64,000 bases of DNA from Antedon mediterranea (taxonomy: Eukaryota > Echinodermata > Crinoidea > Comatulida > Antedonidae): contig NC_092679.1 in NCBI RefSeq assembly GCF_964355755.1, forward strand, positions 20,202,932 through 20,266,931, given 5' to 3'. This document shows, one piece after another, positions 44,510 to 56,015 of this stretch. The translations under genes were made by a program, and so were the position numbers. The notes below the pieces were generated by a model. It had not been told where the DNA came from, did not search any database, and saw only the letters and a program-made list of their open reading frames with translations. Within the stretch, counting starts at the first letter, position 1. Each line of letters starts with the position of its first letter.

Positions 44510-47222
44510 ATGGTAAGTAGCTTATTTAAAAAAAACTGTATTTAGTACTCGGTTACAACTAAATACTGGATCTAGATATGCGTCACCATCCGAATTAATC
44601 GAGGACGTACAGGTTTCACTGACGGATCCAGGATTTAAAATAGGGCCGGACGATGAACCCCACCCATTGGATCCACTATGTGTTTAAATTATATTTCATA
44701 GGTGTGTGACTATGCCTATTTTCGGATAGGGATATTTTGCTTTTTGTGAAGATGCTATTTACTTAGTATTGTAGTATATTTAATCCATAATGATGATGTA
44801 TTTATTGATTCATTTAAGAGTAATTCGCAGTATTGTTATTTTATGTGTGAGTTCTTTTAAAAAAAATTTCTTACGACTGTTTTTATTTTCACAGGAAAGA
44901 GATCAGATAAAATTTAAGCAATTTCTAACAGATCTCAGCAAATATTATGTAGGTGTAAATTACCGTTGGTTAAGAATGCTTCTCTTTGGTATTATACCCA
45001 TTCAATGTTTAGAAGTAAGCACTACAGGATTTCAATTATTTAATAACCTTGCTGAATCGGGAAAGATTTCAAAAACTGATGTTACCCTTTTGTCAGAAAT
45101 TGCCGAAGTTACCGAGCAGACATCGGCAAAAGATCGTATAGCAGAATATAAAAAGATCATACAATGCAGGAAGACCAAAACAAAAGTAACACCATATCGA
45201 AAGGCACTTTATAAAACTACTGTGAATATTGGGCCTAATGATTTGCTGAATGTTACTAACTTCTACCCCCTTGCTGCTCGTAACTTCGACGATATATGGG
45301 ATGTTGTTTTCTACCTTGAGAAAGAGAAACACTTAGATGATACGCAGGACAAGTGCAAGACGTTCGCAGATCTGCTAAATGAAACCGCACGAAATATTTT
45401 ACTAGGTAAGTTAGAATCGGTCAAACATACATACATATCTGGTTTAAAATTGTGTTATTTCCAAATGGATGTATAGGAAGAGGAGTTTATTCTATAGTCA
45501 TAACTTTACCCTAAACTTGGAGGTTACATTCGATTCTTAAACATTTCAGAATATTTTTTACTGGATTTTTCAGTGTCGGAACACAGGAGTTATTTTAAAA
45601 CTTTTTTGTTACAGATGCTGCTAAGTCTTTACCTTATCAACACTTGGATATACAGTTCAAACAAACTCATCAGCCTGTAACAGCTCCTTTTCCCGAACCA
45701 AAACGAAGACCAAACGCGGAAGATATGCTGACGTCACGTGATCATGAGGGAACTGAAACATTTGTCCTTAGTAAGCCTATTGCCGGACAAAAAAAGAAAC
45801 ACATATTAGAAAAACACACAGTAAGGATAATATCAACTTGATTTTTTTTATAGGCCCAGTGAGGTTAAACAATTCCTCGCATATAATTTATGTTATTGTT
45901 ATTTAGGTATTAATTACGCGTGATATACTTTTAAATGACTGCGAAAAATTAAGGTTCCTTTTTCACAAAATCCAAACAATATTAAAAATGATTGTCTTAT
46001 ATCTACTATTTTCTAGACTTGTCTATGGATATCACTGATTGTAGTAGCTGTGTTGGTTGCCATCGTTATACAACAATCAGTTATAGAACCGACTACAGAA
46101 CCAGTTATAGAACCGACTACAGAACCAGTTGGAGAAACGACTACAACACTAACAGCGCCCTCCAAAGACGGGAATAAAGAAGAAGCACCCAGAGAAATGA
46201 AGGGAAATAATAGGCATGAAAGGGTAATGTATATTTTTACTGATTACCTTTTGCAAATATATATATAATTCCTCCATGCTATTACATTGTAGTATCATAT
46301 TCAAATGTTAGGAGTATTGACATTAAATGATAGATGTCGATTTTTGTTAGGATATGACGATCATTGGGATAAGTTCTCCTCTATGTGTTGATGTAGGCTA
46401 ATTAGTGTGGTATACGATAAATAAGCACTGATTGTTTTATTTATTTGTTAATAGTCGACAGCTCCAGCTAGAGAACGGACGATCTCAAGCAGTAAGTATA
46501 CATTCAACATTCATACTTATAGAATATCTTCTTTTACAGATATACAGCCGTGTTAGGAGGCAAAGTCAGTTTAAAATAAATTAAACAGAAGTATTTCAGT
46601 GTACGGTTACATAGCATATGCCTACATATTTGTTAGTATGATTTTATTTTAAAGGTATTTTGAATGATTTCAACCACAAAAACATTAATTATGCTGGCTG
46701 GGAGGATCATGGTAGCGAAAATTGGGAGATACACAATAAAATAATTAATTCCGGCTACAATTTAGGAGAGCGTTACTCAGGATCAGGTAAAGCATAATTA
46801 TTCTTACTTTTTTTTTCAATAACCCTGACTGACGTCATATTTTGATAGCAATTAGAACTATGGATTTTATAATTTCAGATAATTATTACATCTATGTTGC
46901 AAAAAATGGCAGAGAATCCAGAAAGAAGGGCTACCTTAACAGTCCAGAAATACCAGACGAATGGGACGACGTGTGTCTCAAATTTGATTATTATATTAGT
47001 AACAGGGATTCACAAATCGATGTAGATCACATTTTTAACGGCGAACATAAAAAGGGATTCAAAAGCCCCAAACATCGTCATGAACAATGGAACTCTGCAA
47101 CCGTTACCATCAATACTGTCAATAAACAAAATTCCTACTTTATGTTTTGCGGAAAAGCATCTGGTAGCGGTAAACAAATAGTTGTTATTGACGATATTAG
47201 TTTTAGTGAGGGCGAATGTTAA
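44510..47222 (+). CDS. Cluster copy 3: DED-TM-MAM membrane protein lacking a kinase
   Basis: Exons: 44510-44512 (ATG alone before GTAAGT), 44895-45405, 45615-45820, 46017-46223, 46453-46489, 46655-46786, 46879-47222; total 1440 nt, 479 aa. The DED exon begins right after Met (ERDQIKFKQFLTDLSK; STTGFQLFNNLAESGKIS). The linker exon reads KRRPNAEDMLTSRDHEGTET, which looks like a copy of the kinase C-terminal helix (QRPNAEQILTSLD in copy 1). The TM segment is TCLWISLIVVAVLVAIVI, followed by a short stalk with two IEPTTEPV units. The ectodomain is MAM-like (GWEDHGSENWEI, GYLNSPEIPDEWDDVCLKFD, VVIDDISFSEGEC). Phases equal those of copy 1. With a DED but no kinase it could act as an adaptor-type or decoy receptor (inference). 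Confidence 0.75.
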
Positions 47223-48201
47223 GTTTTCTATATGATACATGTAAGATCTGGGTAACATCAAACGGTTAACAAAAATGGTAACCGTAAATACGAATACCAG
47301 TACTACATGTAGATGGTATTTTTCAAAACTAAAATATAAATTATTCCACTACTTATTACATTTTAATTTATTCCCTCTCTAGGCATACAACTTTTTTTTT
47401 TTCAAATGTAGGCCTATAATTATGTACATTTACATTTTATTTCATGTTTAGAGACACGGAAATCTATGCTTGTGTAGTCTTAAACCATAAAGTTGATTAT
47501 ATTTTGGGTTTTTTTAGGTTCTTAATAAAAATTTATATAACTAATGTCGAAGTTTTCCTTTCAAATTGAAATTTAAAGAGAATTTATTACACTTTAATAT
47601 TAAAACAAATATAAATGATTTAAGTTCGGCATACAAGTTCGTACATTTTTCTAAAACCTAAGCATGAAGCCGAGTGCTGCAGTATTACATACATATATTA
47701 ATACATACATCTGGAAATATTTTACGCGTCTTGTGATAATTGTGTTTGGCGTGGCCACAATACCTGGTGTATATAAACTTGCTCCATGCATTAGGTGTAC
47801 CTACGTCAACTGTTAACATATACTGTCGTTCCCATGTATGATAACTAGGAGGAGGAAGTACATCTAAACCTATGTTGTGTGGTTTCCGTACACTATTTCC
47901 TGTGACGCAAGTACAGTTGACAGTTTGGCTGTATGTATTTCCTATGATGAAATTTACTGTCATAATTCCATTCGACTTCAAAGTACGCTCTCTTTATTCT
48001 ACGAAGGAATTAGCCTAAACGAACCAGCAGTTAGAATCAAAACCATTCATATTATAATTTGTATTTTTATACTTTGGAATTTCCTGTGTGAGTTATGAAT
48101 TGAAATTAACTGATGCATAACATTAAAGTGGTAAAAATAATTGTGTTTAAAATGGTGGCCTAAATAGAATGTATCGAAGTTATAGCAGCACTATGTGAAG
48201 C
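47223..48201. other. Intergenic DNA and promoter of copy 4
   Basis: No exon seen. The last 150 bp align with the region upstream of copy 3 (TGTATTTTTATACTTTGGAA). Confidence 0.6.
48076..48084 (+). promoter_or_regulatory. kappaB-like site GGAATTTCC upstream of copy 4
   Basis: It lies 118 bp before the ATG in the same sequence context as the copy 3 site. Confidence 0.5.
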
Positions 48202-50357
48202 ATGGTAAGTACAGTCTATTTTTTGGGATTGTATTAGCAAAATTACCATCTGGCAAATACTGACTAATAATACATTGTACCTGATATTCCACTATATCCT
48301 CCTCTATCGAGTGATGTTACTAGGCCTAGTTTATCTTACCATCGACGTAGGCCCATCAGTGTAATGGCATTACCTCGGTGAACGTCTTCATTATAGGCCT
48401 ATTGATAGGATTGTTTTAGATTCAGAATGCTATATAATCGTGAAATGGAAAGACATTTTAACTATGGTACGTTGTTTTTTAACGATGAATTCATATGAGT
48501 CATGCTCAATAACACGTTTTCTTTCCTGCTGTAATTTATGTTTCCAGATAACTCAATAATAATAACAGTTTCATACAGCGTAATTTATCAATAATGTTTA
48601 TGACTCGTCATAAGCATAGCAGCTTTATTTATGCTAATGCCATATCTTTTTTACTGATAAATTTTGAATTTATAGGATACTGATCAGATCAAATTTAAGC
48701 AATTTCTAACAGATCTCAGCAAAGACTATGTCGGTTTAAAGTATCGTTGGTTAAGAATGCTTCTACATGGTATTATACCTATTGGATGTTTAGAAGTTAG
48801 CACTATAGGACTTCAATTATTCAATGAACTTGTTGAACTTGGAAAAATTTCAAAAACTGATGTAAGCCTTTTGTCAGAGGTTGCTGAAACCACCGAACAG
48901 ACATTGGCAAAAAATCGTATCGTCGATTATAAAAGGACTATACAATGCAGTGAAACATAGGAACCAGTTTAACATCATATCGAAGGGCACTTTTCGAAGC
49001 CCTCAGGAATGTTGGGCGTGATGATTTACTTAAGGTTATTGGTTTTTATGCACTGAAAGACTATGGCTTTAACAATATATGGGATGTTGTTTTTTACCTT
49101 GAGAAAGAGAAACTCTTAGATACACAGGACAAGCTAAAACTATTTGCAGATCTCCTGAACGAAATGGCACGAAGTATTTTACTAGGTAAATTAGACTAGA
49201 GAAGATTAAGAGGATCTCGGACAGTATACTGTTAATCTTTTCTAAATTGAGAGTATCATTATCATTGGTCTAGAAAGTTAGTTATAAGTGCATTGATTTC
49301 TCAATGGTTAGCATACCCTTACCATAGATTATTATGAACAACTATTGCCTGAGCATATTTAAACTTGGGGAAAGGTTTCATTAGAGTTTTAATCTTAATG
49401 TGTATTTATGAAATTGTACGTTACGTTAAATGTTTCCATTTATTCTTTTCAGCAGCCGCTCCCAAGACTCTGTAAAGAAGGTGAGAATAATGACTTCACC
49501 AAAAATAATCTTAATGAATTACCTCTGAAAAATTATTATAATGGTCCAGCAATGACGTAATGGTCAAATTGTTTGTATATTATATGTAGTTAATGTATTT
49601 ATGCTTACACCATGATGCTGGAATTGAATTAAATTGACAATTCTCATCCCTTTGTCCGACAAGTAGTCCCATTAAAAAATATTTGAAACGTTTTTAGCAT
49701 CAGTCCATATTTATTTAATGCGATAATACTGTCCAAATATAGAGAGAAAACCACTTCTTCACCACACGTCAATGCTCCTTTGGATTGGCAAAAAGAAGGA
49801 CTCCGACGAATAAAGGAAAATGATCTTAAGAGAAGTTATTCTGGGACGGTAGGCTGTCTATCTATTAAGTATAACTGAATTTTTGAAATAGAAAGGAGTA
49901 GTTATTGGACCTTGTTCTGAACCCCTGACATTATATTCAAATTTGACACTAATAAATAAACATTTCTGTCGTCTCACATGACACTGGTATTCTGAAGACG
50001 CGTAGGCCTCCAAAACGATAGTTTATAATGTCCGTGTTTTCATTGTAGCTTAATTATGTATTTTTAATTGGCCTGGTATTTTATTGTATTGTATTGTTCA
50101 TAACGATCGTTGTTCAGACGTTAGAAAAAGAAGATAAATAACTTTTATTTATTTTAACATTACAGGTGAGAGTATATGATCGAGAATTTAAGTTTGATGG
50201 TGGCCATGAATGGTGGAAGTTTTTTTCAACAGCTACCGATATTGAAACTGGAATTAAAGCGAAAGCAGGGGGTTACAAATCAATGGGTGGAGCAAATGAA
50301 CATGCTATCGAAAACCTAATTTATAAACTAATTGCGCAGGGTATCATAAGAAATTAG
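48202..50357 (+). pseudogene. Cluster copy 4: broken DED gene with a distinct C-terminal module
   Basis: Exons by homology: 48202-48204 (ATG before GTAAGT), 48676-49185 (DED), about 49454-49480, about 49737-49851, 50166-50357. The DED exon is 510 nt instead of 511. One T is missing where copy 1 has ACATTAGG, so translation stops at CSET. The next small exon also has a TAA. The last exons do not encode a TM or MAM region. They read KTTSSPHVNAPLDWQKEGLR and then a 63-residue tail (GGHEWWKFFSTATDIETG, GGANEHAIENLIYKLIAQG) that I do not recognise. Either the gene is a pseudogene, or the DED part is dead and the C-terminal exons belong to another transcript. Confidence 0.6.
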
Positions 50358-50703
50358 ATATTTGTATTGTGCTAACAATATTTGTAATAAACTGAATTGT
50401 ATATAAAAAGTACTTTAAAAGTTAGCCCTGACTTCTCTTCTACTTTGATCAATGTAAAAAGACGACAGGCAATGCTTCTGACTGTAAAAGAAATATGCTG
50501 ATTAAAGATTTAATATAAGAAACGTTTGATACACAAAATAAGGTTATTGTTAATAAACCCTTTATCCACTGCTGAATACTGCAGGTTATTGCTGCTAATT
50601 GACTATTTTTAAAAGCTGACAGTATTATACACGAACGAGCACTTACAAAACACAAATCATACGTAGGCCATATCGTATTGTTACATGTTTTCTTTATGTT
50701 CAT

Positions 50704-50716
50704 GGGAAATATTTCC
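50704..50716 (+). promoter_or_regulatory. Palindromic kappaB-like site GGGAAATATTTCC upstream of copy 5
   Basis: It lies 78 bp before the ATG. The following sequence (TTTGTGTTCAAACCGATCC, then ATGCAT) aligns with that following the copy 1 site (TTTGTATTGAAATCAATCC). Confidence 0.45.
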
Positions 50717-50793
50717 AATTTGTGTTCAAACCGATCCATGCATGCTCTTCCGTATTCGATATTGAATAGTTAATTTTTTGACAGTCAGATAGC

Positions 50794-53700
50794 ATGGATA
50801 CCTTACGTGTATTTCGACCAAATGAGATCGAGATCCAGAAAGAAGCAATGAAAGGTGTTAATGGGAAATGGGGAGTTGTATTAGATACTCGCAGGTCAGT
50901 AGTGGTGAAGACTGTCCCAATTGGTCTACAGAAAAGGGAGGTAGATATATTGAAGAACCTACGACACGAAAATGTTATCCAACTGTTGGGGACTATTGAG
51001 TATGAACTGCCCACGTCAGCATCGTTAGTGCTTGAATATACACCCGACGGAAGCCTATATGATTTCTTACATAAGACAAGACCTCAATTCGACTACTTAG
51101 ATTGGTGCAAACAGGCCGTACGGTCGGTGGAGTATATTCACCGTCACGAAATATTGCATAACGACATACAATCGAAGAATTATTTAGTGTTTGGAAATAT
51201 TATCAAATTAACCGAATTCGGCTTTTCGGAATTCCAACATCAAGACGCTACCTCACGTACTTTTCGCGATACAATTCTCTGGAAGTCTCCCGAAGTTATG
51301 AATAGATATACAAGTGTGGGCCTACATTTTAAACAAGATGTATACTCCTTAGGAGTAGTCTTATGGGAATTGTATCACAAGAAGGAGCCATACAAAGTTC
51401 TGAGTATTGTAGAAATTATTCAACATGTGGTTAACAATAAAGGTTATTTAGAAATTGATGATACATGTGACGTACGCTTGCGTGATGTGATGCTGAATTG
51501 CTGGATGTACCAACCAGACCAAAGACCAACAGCAGAGAAAATTCTGGATTCACTCGAAAACAAAACAGAATTATTTGTGCGAAATACTTCATGGAAAAAA
51601 GAGAAACATAAAGTAAGGATAGTACCTAGATTTATTTTATATTTAAGGCATAGTAGTGCAAGTCAAAATCTTAAAGAATTGAACATGCATGTTTAAATGT
51701 CTGCCTCATGAATAACCATATTTATATGGCCCCTGTCTCGTGGCGGGGCCCTTCTGAATCGCTTGGCTCTGGTGATACAGCATAGGCCTTCCTAGCTTGG
51801 GCCTTGCATTCAAACGCCGCTTTTAACACAGAAATTTTAACCCAATAAAAATGTTATTTCATTAAACAATTAAATTACAAGTTCAAATATTATTTATAGT
51901 TTTGAAAATTCTACGTTTAAGTGTAAGTTGAACTGTATATTCAAGGTTATAAATACATTATTTCTAGTCGTTCTTCGTAAACGGGAAATTACAACTTTAT
52001 CGTCCTCAAAAAGTTAAGACGACGGAATTACGCTAAGCTCCGCCCAATTTGTTAAAGCTCATGCATAAATTATTCATGAGCACCGTTCTGTGGCTTCCCG
52101 TCGTGTTTCGTAAAGTCCCTATTGTTAGAAATTTGATTATTGACTTGTCCACGTATATAAGATATACCATGATGTAGATTCCACTTTTTTAGCAGACAAT
52201 TTTTACAAAGATTTCTAAACAACAGGCTACTGTACGAGGAAATAAAAAATGGACATTTTGTAATTCCTAATATCAAAGGGTTAGCTTCGAAAACATTTTA
52301 ATATAATACTATTAAATATTGGAATAATCTTTCATCAAACATTAAAGGTATAAAAACACTTAATGAGTATAAAAGTGCTATAAAGCTTTATCTTAGTAAT
52401 GTGCATAGCTAGACTGATAGTCTTGTGAACTGTTATATTTTTGTGAATTTTTCTATGTTTTTGTTTTAAGGACCTCATTGGAATTAAGCTTTTTTTTTAG
52501 CTTTATGGGTAAATCCTTGGTATGTTGATTGGACCGAATAAAACAAACAAGCAAAATCTTATCCTTTGGTTGATTTAAGACTTTCTCCTAATTTGTTTTT
52601 GGGAGTTGTATTTATGTTTATGTTGTGATGTTTCAATGCTCTTCTTAATCTTTCAATCATTCCTTCCACGTACGGTAAATCGATGTTTACTCTGGATTTT
52701 TCGCTATCTGTTGTTTAGTTATTTCTTTGTCTTTATTTGTTTTCTTATGTTCATTTTTGTTCTTGACTCTTTCGAAACTCAAGTTTGGATATCCGCATGT
52801 TGATAATGTTGCTTTAATGTGACTCATTTCTTGTTATTGTCCTTCTGTCGATGCGATGGATTCACATCTATTCACTAAATACTAGGGTGTTGACTACGCT
52901 GAGTTTGTGTTTGAGTAGGTGGTTAGATTAGAAGTGCAGGTATGTATGTGTACATTTTCTATACATTGATGTTTCTATTGTCTTGGATGGTGATAAGAGT
53001 ATTGAGGAAAGGGATGGTATTGTTTTGCATGTTCTCCATATTGAATTTTATTTGGCCTGTCTGGTCAATGGTGTTCAAATATTGGAGGAGTTCTTCTAAT
53101 CCAATTGGTACGATTGCCAGGATGTCATCTACATATCTGCGCCAGAATATCGGTGTGATGTTGCTGTTTCTGTGGCACGTTGTCTTCCGTGAACATATTC
53201 GCCATTATGGGGCTAACAGGGCTACCCATTGCCATTCCCGCCTTCTGTTTAAAAAATCACCATCAAACGTAAAATATGTTTTGTTAAGAACGAGACTCAA
53301 CAGCTCTGAAGATAGCCGAAACGTAGCAAGAAGTACGAGAATTCACAAATATTATATTGAATGTTTATTTTTTTGCTGAACGGTTTTATTTAGTCTAAGA
53401 GTATCTACAGACCTACGATAGAAGAATAAGAGCTGCAATAGGTACTTTGTTGCCGTCTGTGTTTAGTATGGTACATTGTAGACTTGCCCCAAGTCTGTAT
53501 TCATGTCTTTTTTTATTTATTTGTTTTTATTTGATTTTTGTCTCAAGTAGTATACGTATGAAACGCCATATGTGCCAAAATATTTATCTTTTTACTAATA
53601 TTAAAACAAAACTCCGTCTGGAACCCAGACTAGGTACATTGTTATAAATACGAAATGCAAATAATTATTTAAAGTTTATTACTGCAGTTGGGAAATATAT

Positions 53701-54953
53701 TTTAAAGGCGTAGCGGTGAAATAAACTATGCGACTGTCATGTCTAATTAATTTTATCATAAGCAAATTCATCAAACATCCAATGTGTCAGAATTTACAAG
53801 TATTCGGTGAGCGATACCAACACAAAAACATTCAAATTTAAACAATTAATTTGGACTCATTTTGCAACAAGTTTTTATTTCGGAAGTTCCCATGGTGCTA
53901 AATAAATCACCGTGTCTATTTTTTCGTTCCTGTGAACGACAGGTATTATTTAGTCCTGCGGTACACAACATAGCCTTATAGCCGTACATTGAAAATCGCC
54001 AGTTTTTTTACACCGAAATTACCGTGTATTCGAGAACCATCTGGCATCTAGTATGTTTAGAATTTGAAATAGGTAAGTATTAATGCCTATGCAATTTTCT
54101 GCAATACAGTACAATTACATCAGTTTTCAAATACATCATTCGAGTCTGCCAATATATAATTTTGTTAATGTTAATATGCTCTTATTTTTCCCTTATTGAT
54201 GATTTTTTTAATTACAGGAAACAGATAAGACCGCATTTCAAGATTTGTTAGCAAACCTCAGCAAAGAATGTGTTGGTGATAAATACCTTCGGTTAAGAAT
54301 GCTTCTACATGACATTATACCAAGTGGAAATTTAGAAGATAGTACTACAGCACTAGAATTATTCAATGAACTTGATGACATTGGAAAGATTTCAGTTACT
54401 GATGTCACCCTCTTGTCAGATGTTGCTGAAACCACCAAACAGATATCGGCAAAAACACTTATAGCCGAATATAAACAGACTGTACAATGCAGTGAAACAA
54501 TAGGAACAAGATTAACACTATACCGAAAGAAACTTTTTGAAGCTCTAACTGATGTTGGCTCTGATAATTTTCATACTGTTATTAATTCTTACAAACTTAA
54601 AGGCCGTAACTTTAAAAATATATGGGATGTTGTTTTCCACCTTGAGAAAGAGGAACTGTTTGATAATACCAAAGAAAAGTGTAAACGGTTTGCAAATCTA
54701 CTAAGCAAAAAGTCAAAAAGCAAATTACTAGGTAATCACTCTTACTTGATGTTTTTTAATTAAAAGAATTATTTCCTAACTGGTGTAGGCATTCAATCAG
54801 TACCTGGGGAATGTCCTCTCCTATAATATAGTGAAAATGATTACGTCTTCAAAGTTAATTATTTCAGAAATTAAAGTAGAAAAAGAGGTACTTCAGACAG
54901 AAAATGACCTTGGTGTATTTCCTGATTACGTAATTTCCGCCAGGTGTTTCTAA
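50794..54953 (+). CDS. Cluster copy 5: degenerate kinase plus DED, no membrane part
   Basis: Exons: 50794-51612, 54218-54731 and a tentative last exon 54868-54953; total 1419 nt, 472 aa. The kinase keeps VVVK (K39), E49, GSLYDFLHK and the C-lobe (VYSLGVVLWELYHKKEPYK, QRPTAEKILDSLENKTELF). The catalytic loop reads HNDIQSKN instead of HRDIKSKN, and DFG is changed to EFG (141-143), so it is probably a pseudokinase or a weak enzyme. The DED exon matches copy 1 in length (514 nt) and phase (STTALELFNELDDIGKIS). The last exon, if real, adds EIKVEKEVLQTENDLGVFPD and ends inside a 60-bp tandem repeat. There are no TM, stalk or MAM exons before the next gene. Inferred role: cytosolic regulator that binds other DED proteins of the cluster. 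Confidence 0.7.
52200..52545 (+). mobile_element. 5'-truncated LINE fragment
   Basis: It ends a reverse-transcriptase frame with YWNNLSSNIKGIKTLNEYKS, then IKLYLSNVHS and a stop, followed by a 3' UTR with ACCGAATAAAACAAACAAGC. It lies in the copy 5 intron. Confidence 0.7.
52560..53340 (-). pseudogene. Penelope-like retroelement relic
   Basis: On the minus strand, frames with stops and shifts read GMAMGSPVSPIMANMF, then FWRRYVDDILAIVP (RT catalytic YVDD), then NIDLPYVEGMIERLRRALKH. These match the GSPxSP, YVDD and PYVxG-RxRR blocks of Penelope-like reverse transcriptases. No GIY-YIG part was found. It is dead and lies in the copy 5 intron. Confidence 0.75.
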
Positions 54954-55131
54954 TGAAGGTCGTTCATTTCCTGTTATTGTAATAGTTATGTAACTTCCGC
55001 CAGGTGTTTCTAATGAAGGTCGTTCTTTTCCTGTTATTGTAATAGTTATGTAATTTCCGCCAGGTGTTTCTAATGAAGGTCGTTCTTTTCCTGGTTTCGT
55101 ACTAGTTATGTAATTTCCGCCAGGTGTTTCT
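54930..55131 (+). repeat. 60-bp tandem repeat, 3.4 copies
   Basis: The unit begins GTAATTTCCGCCAGGTGTTT and recurs at 54930, 54990, 55050 and 55110 with few changes. The first unit includes the proposed stop codon of copy 5. Confidence 0.95.
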
Positions 55132-55301
55132 TTGTCTCTTATTTATTATTTTTTCGGCGCGAGGTTCTGGTACGTGGTGAGTGACGTCATTACTTTATTT
55201 ATGATTTAAGACGGTGAAACAAAGTGAAGCGGTTATTGTTGTACTATTCTCCAGTTGTTTTGTCTATTTTTGCGTAGAGTATCTCTTTACAGTATTTTAT
55301 T

Positions 55302-55856
55302 ATGTCTGGAAGTATATATTTTTCGCAAGGGAGTTGTGAAGATACTGTTATAATAATTAGCGATGACGAGGAGACTGTTGTTGTTCCAGGCAGTGATATA
55401 GATGATCGTTACACGGAGGCCGAAGAGGTTATCCCCGTCGGTATAGATGAAGGAGTCGAGAGGAATAACAGGCCTACAAGTTGTATATTCACGTACGTGG
55501 ACGAGGTGGAGAGAGAATTTTTGTTGAAAATGGAGCGTTTGGTTAAACAATTGTTTGCTGCTCAAGTGTTAGCCAAGTGTTGGGTTTTAAGTAAAGCGGC
55601 ATGTTATGGTTGTGAATTTGACAGGAGCAGTCAAAAAGATCATGATTTCTGTTGTATGAAGTCTCTAGAAGAACAGATTGACTATTTTTATCGGGAGGTT
55701 CTGGATAAGAAGTATGTTTCAGTCGATACCGTTTACAACGAACTAAATATGCACGGGGAATATTCATTGCCTCGGTATAGACATTTCGTTTATTTTCTTG
55801 TCAATACCCTGATTAATTCAGAGACTATTTTTAAGCTGTTGTGCGAGGATATTTAA
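55302..55856 (+). CDS. Unrecognised 184-aa protein with a Cys/His motif
   Basis: A single-exon frame lies 160 bp upstream of the PC4-ALKBH2 gene, on the same strand. The N-terminal third is acidic (IIISDDEETVVVPGSDIDD). The central part has CYGCEFDRSSQKDHDFCC, a possible Cys/His metal site, followed by a helical segment. I recall similar small proteins with a D-x-S-Q-x-x-H-x-C pattern scattered through invertebrate genomes, often near PC4-domain genes, but I cannot name the family. Being intronless, it may be mobile-element or virus derived (inference). Coding status rests on length and composition. Confidence 0.6.
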   Translation: MSGSIYFSQGSCEDTVIIISDDEETVVVPGSDIDDRYTEAEEVIPVGIDEGVERNNRPTSCIFTYVDEVEREFLLKMERLVKQLFAAQVLAKCWVLSKAACYGCEFDRSSQKDHDFCCMKSLEEQIDYFYREVLDKKYVSVDTVYNELNMHGEYSLPRYRHFVYFLVNTLINSETIFKLLCEDI

Positions 55857-56015
55857 ATTGTGTTTCGCACGTGTCACGGAAACGATTGACCGGAAATAAC
55901 AATCATTATCTTTTTAATTACTGTACTGGGCTACTTCCCTACTGAGCTGCATATATATCCTGACTCAAGCGTAATCGTTCGTTTCACTCTCTGTAACTCT
56001 CTACAGTCTATAAAC

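Noticed and set aside
52942-53379. Plus-strand 145-aa frame
   Set aside because: It is the antisense of the Penelope-like relic; the minus strand has the recognisable RT blocks.
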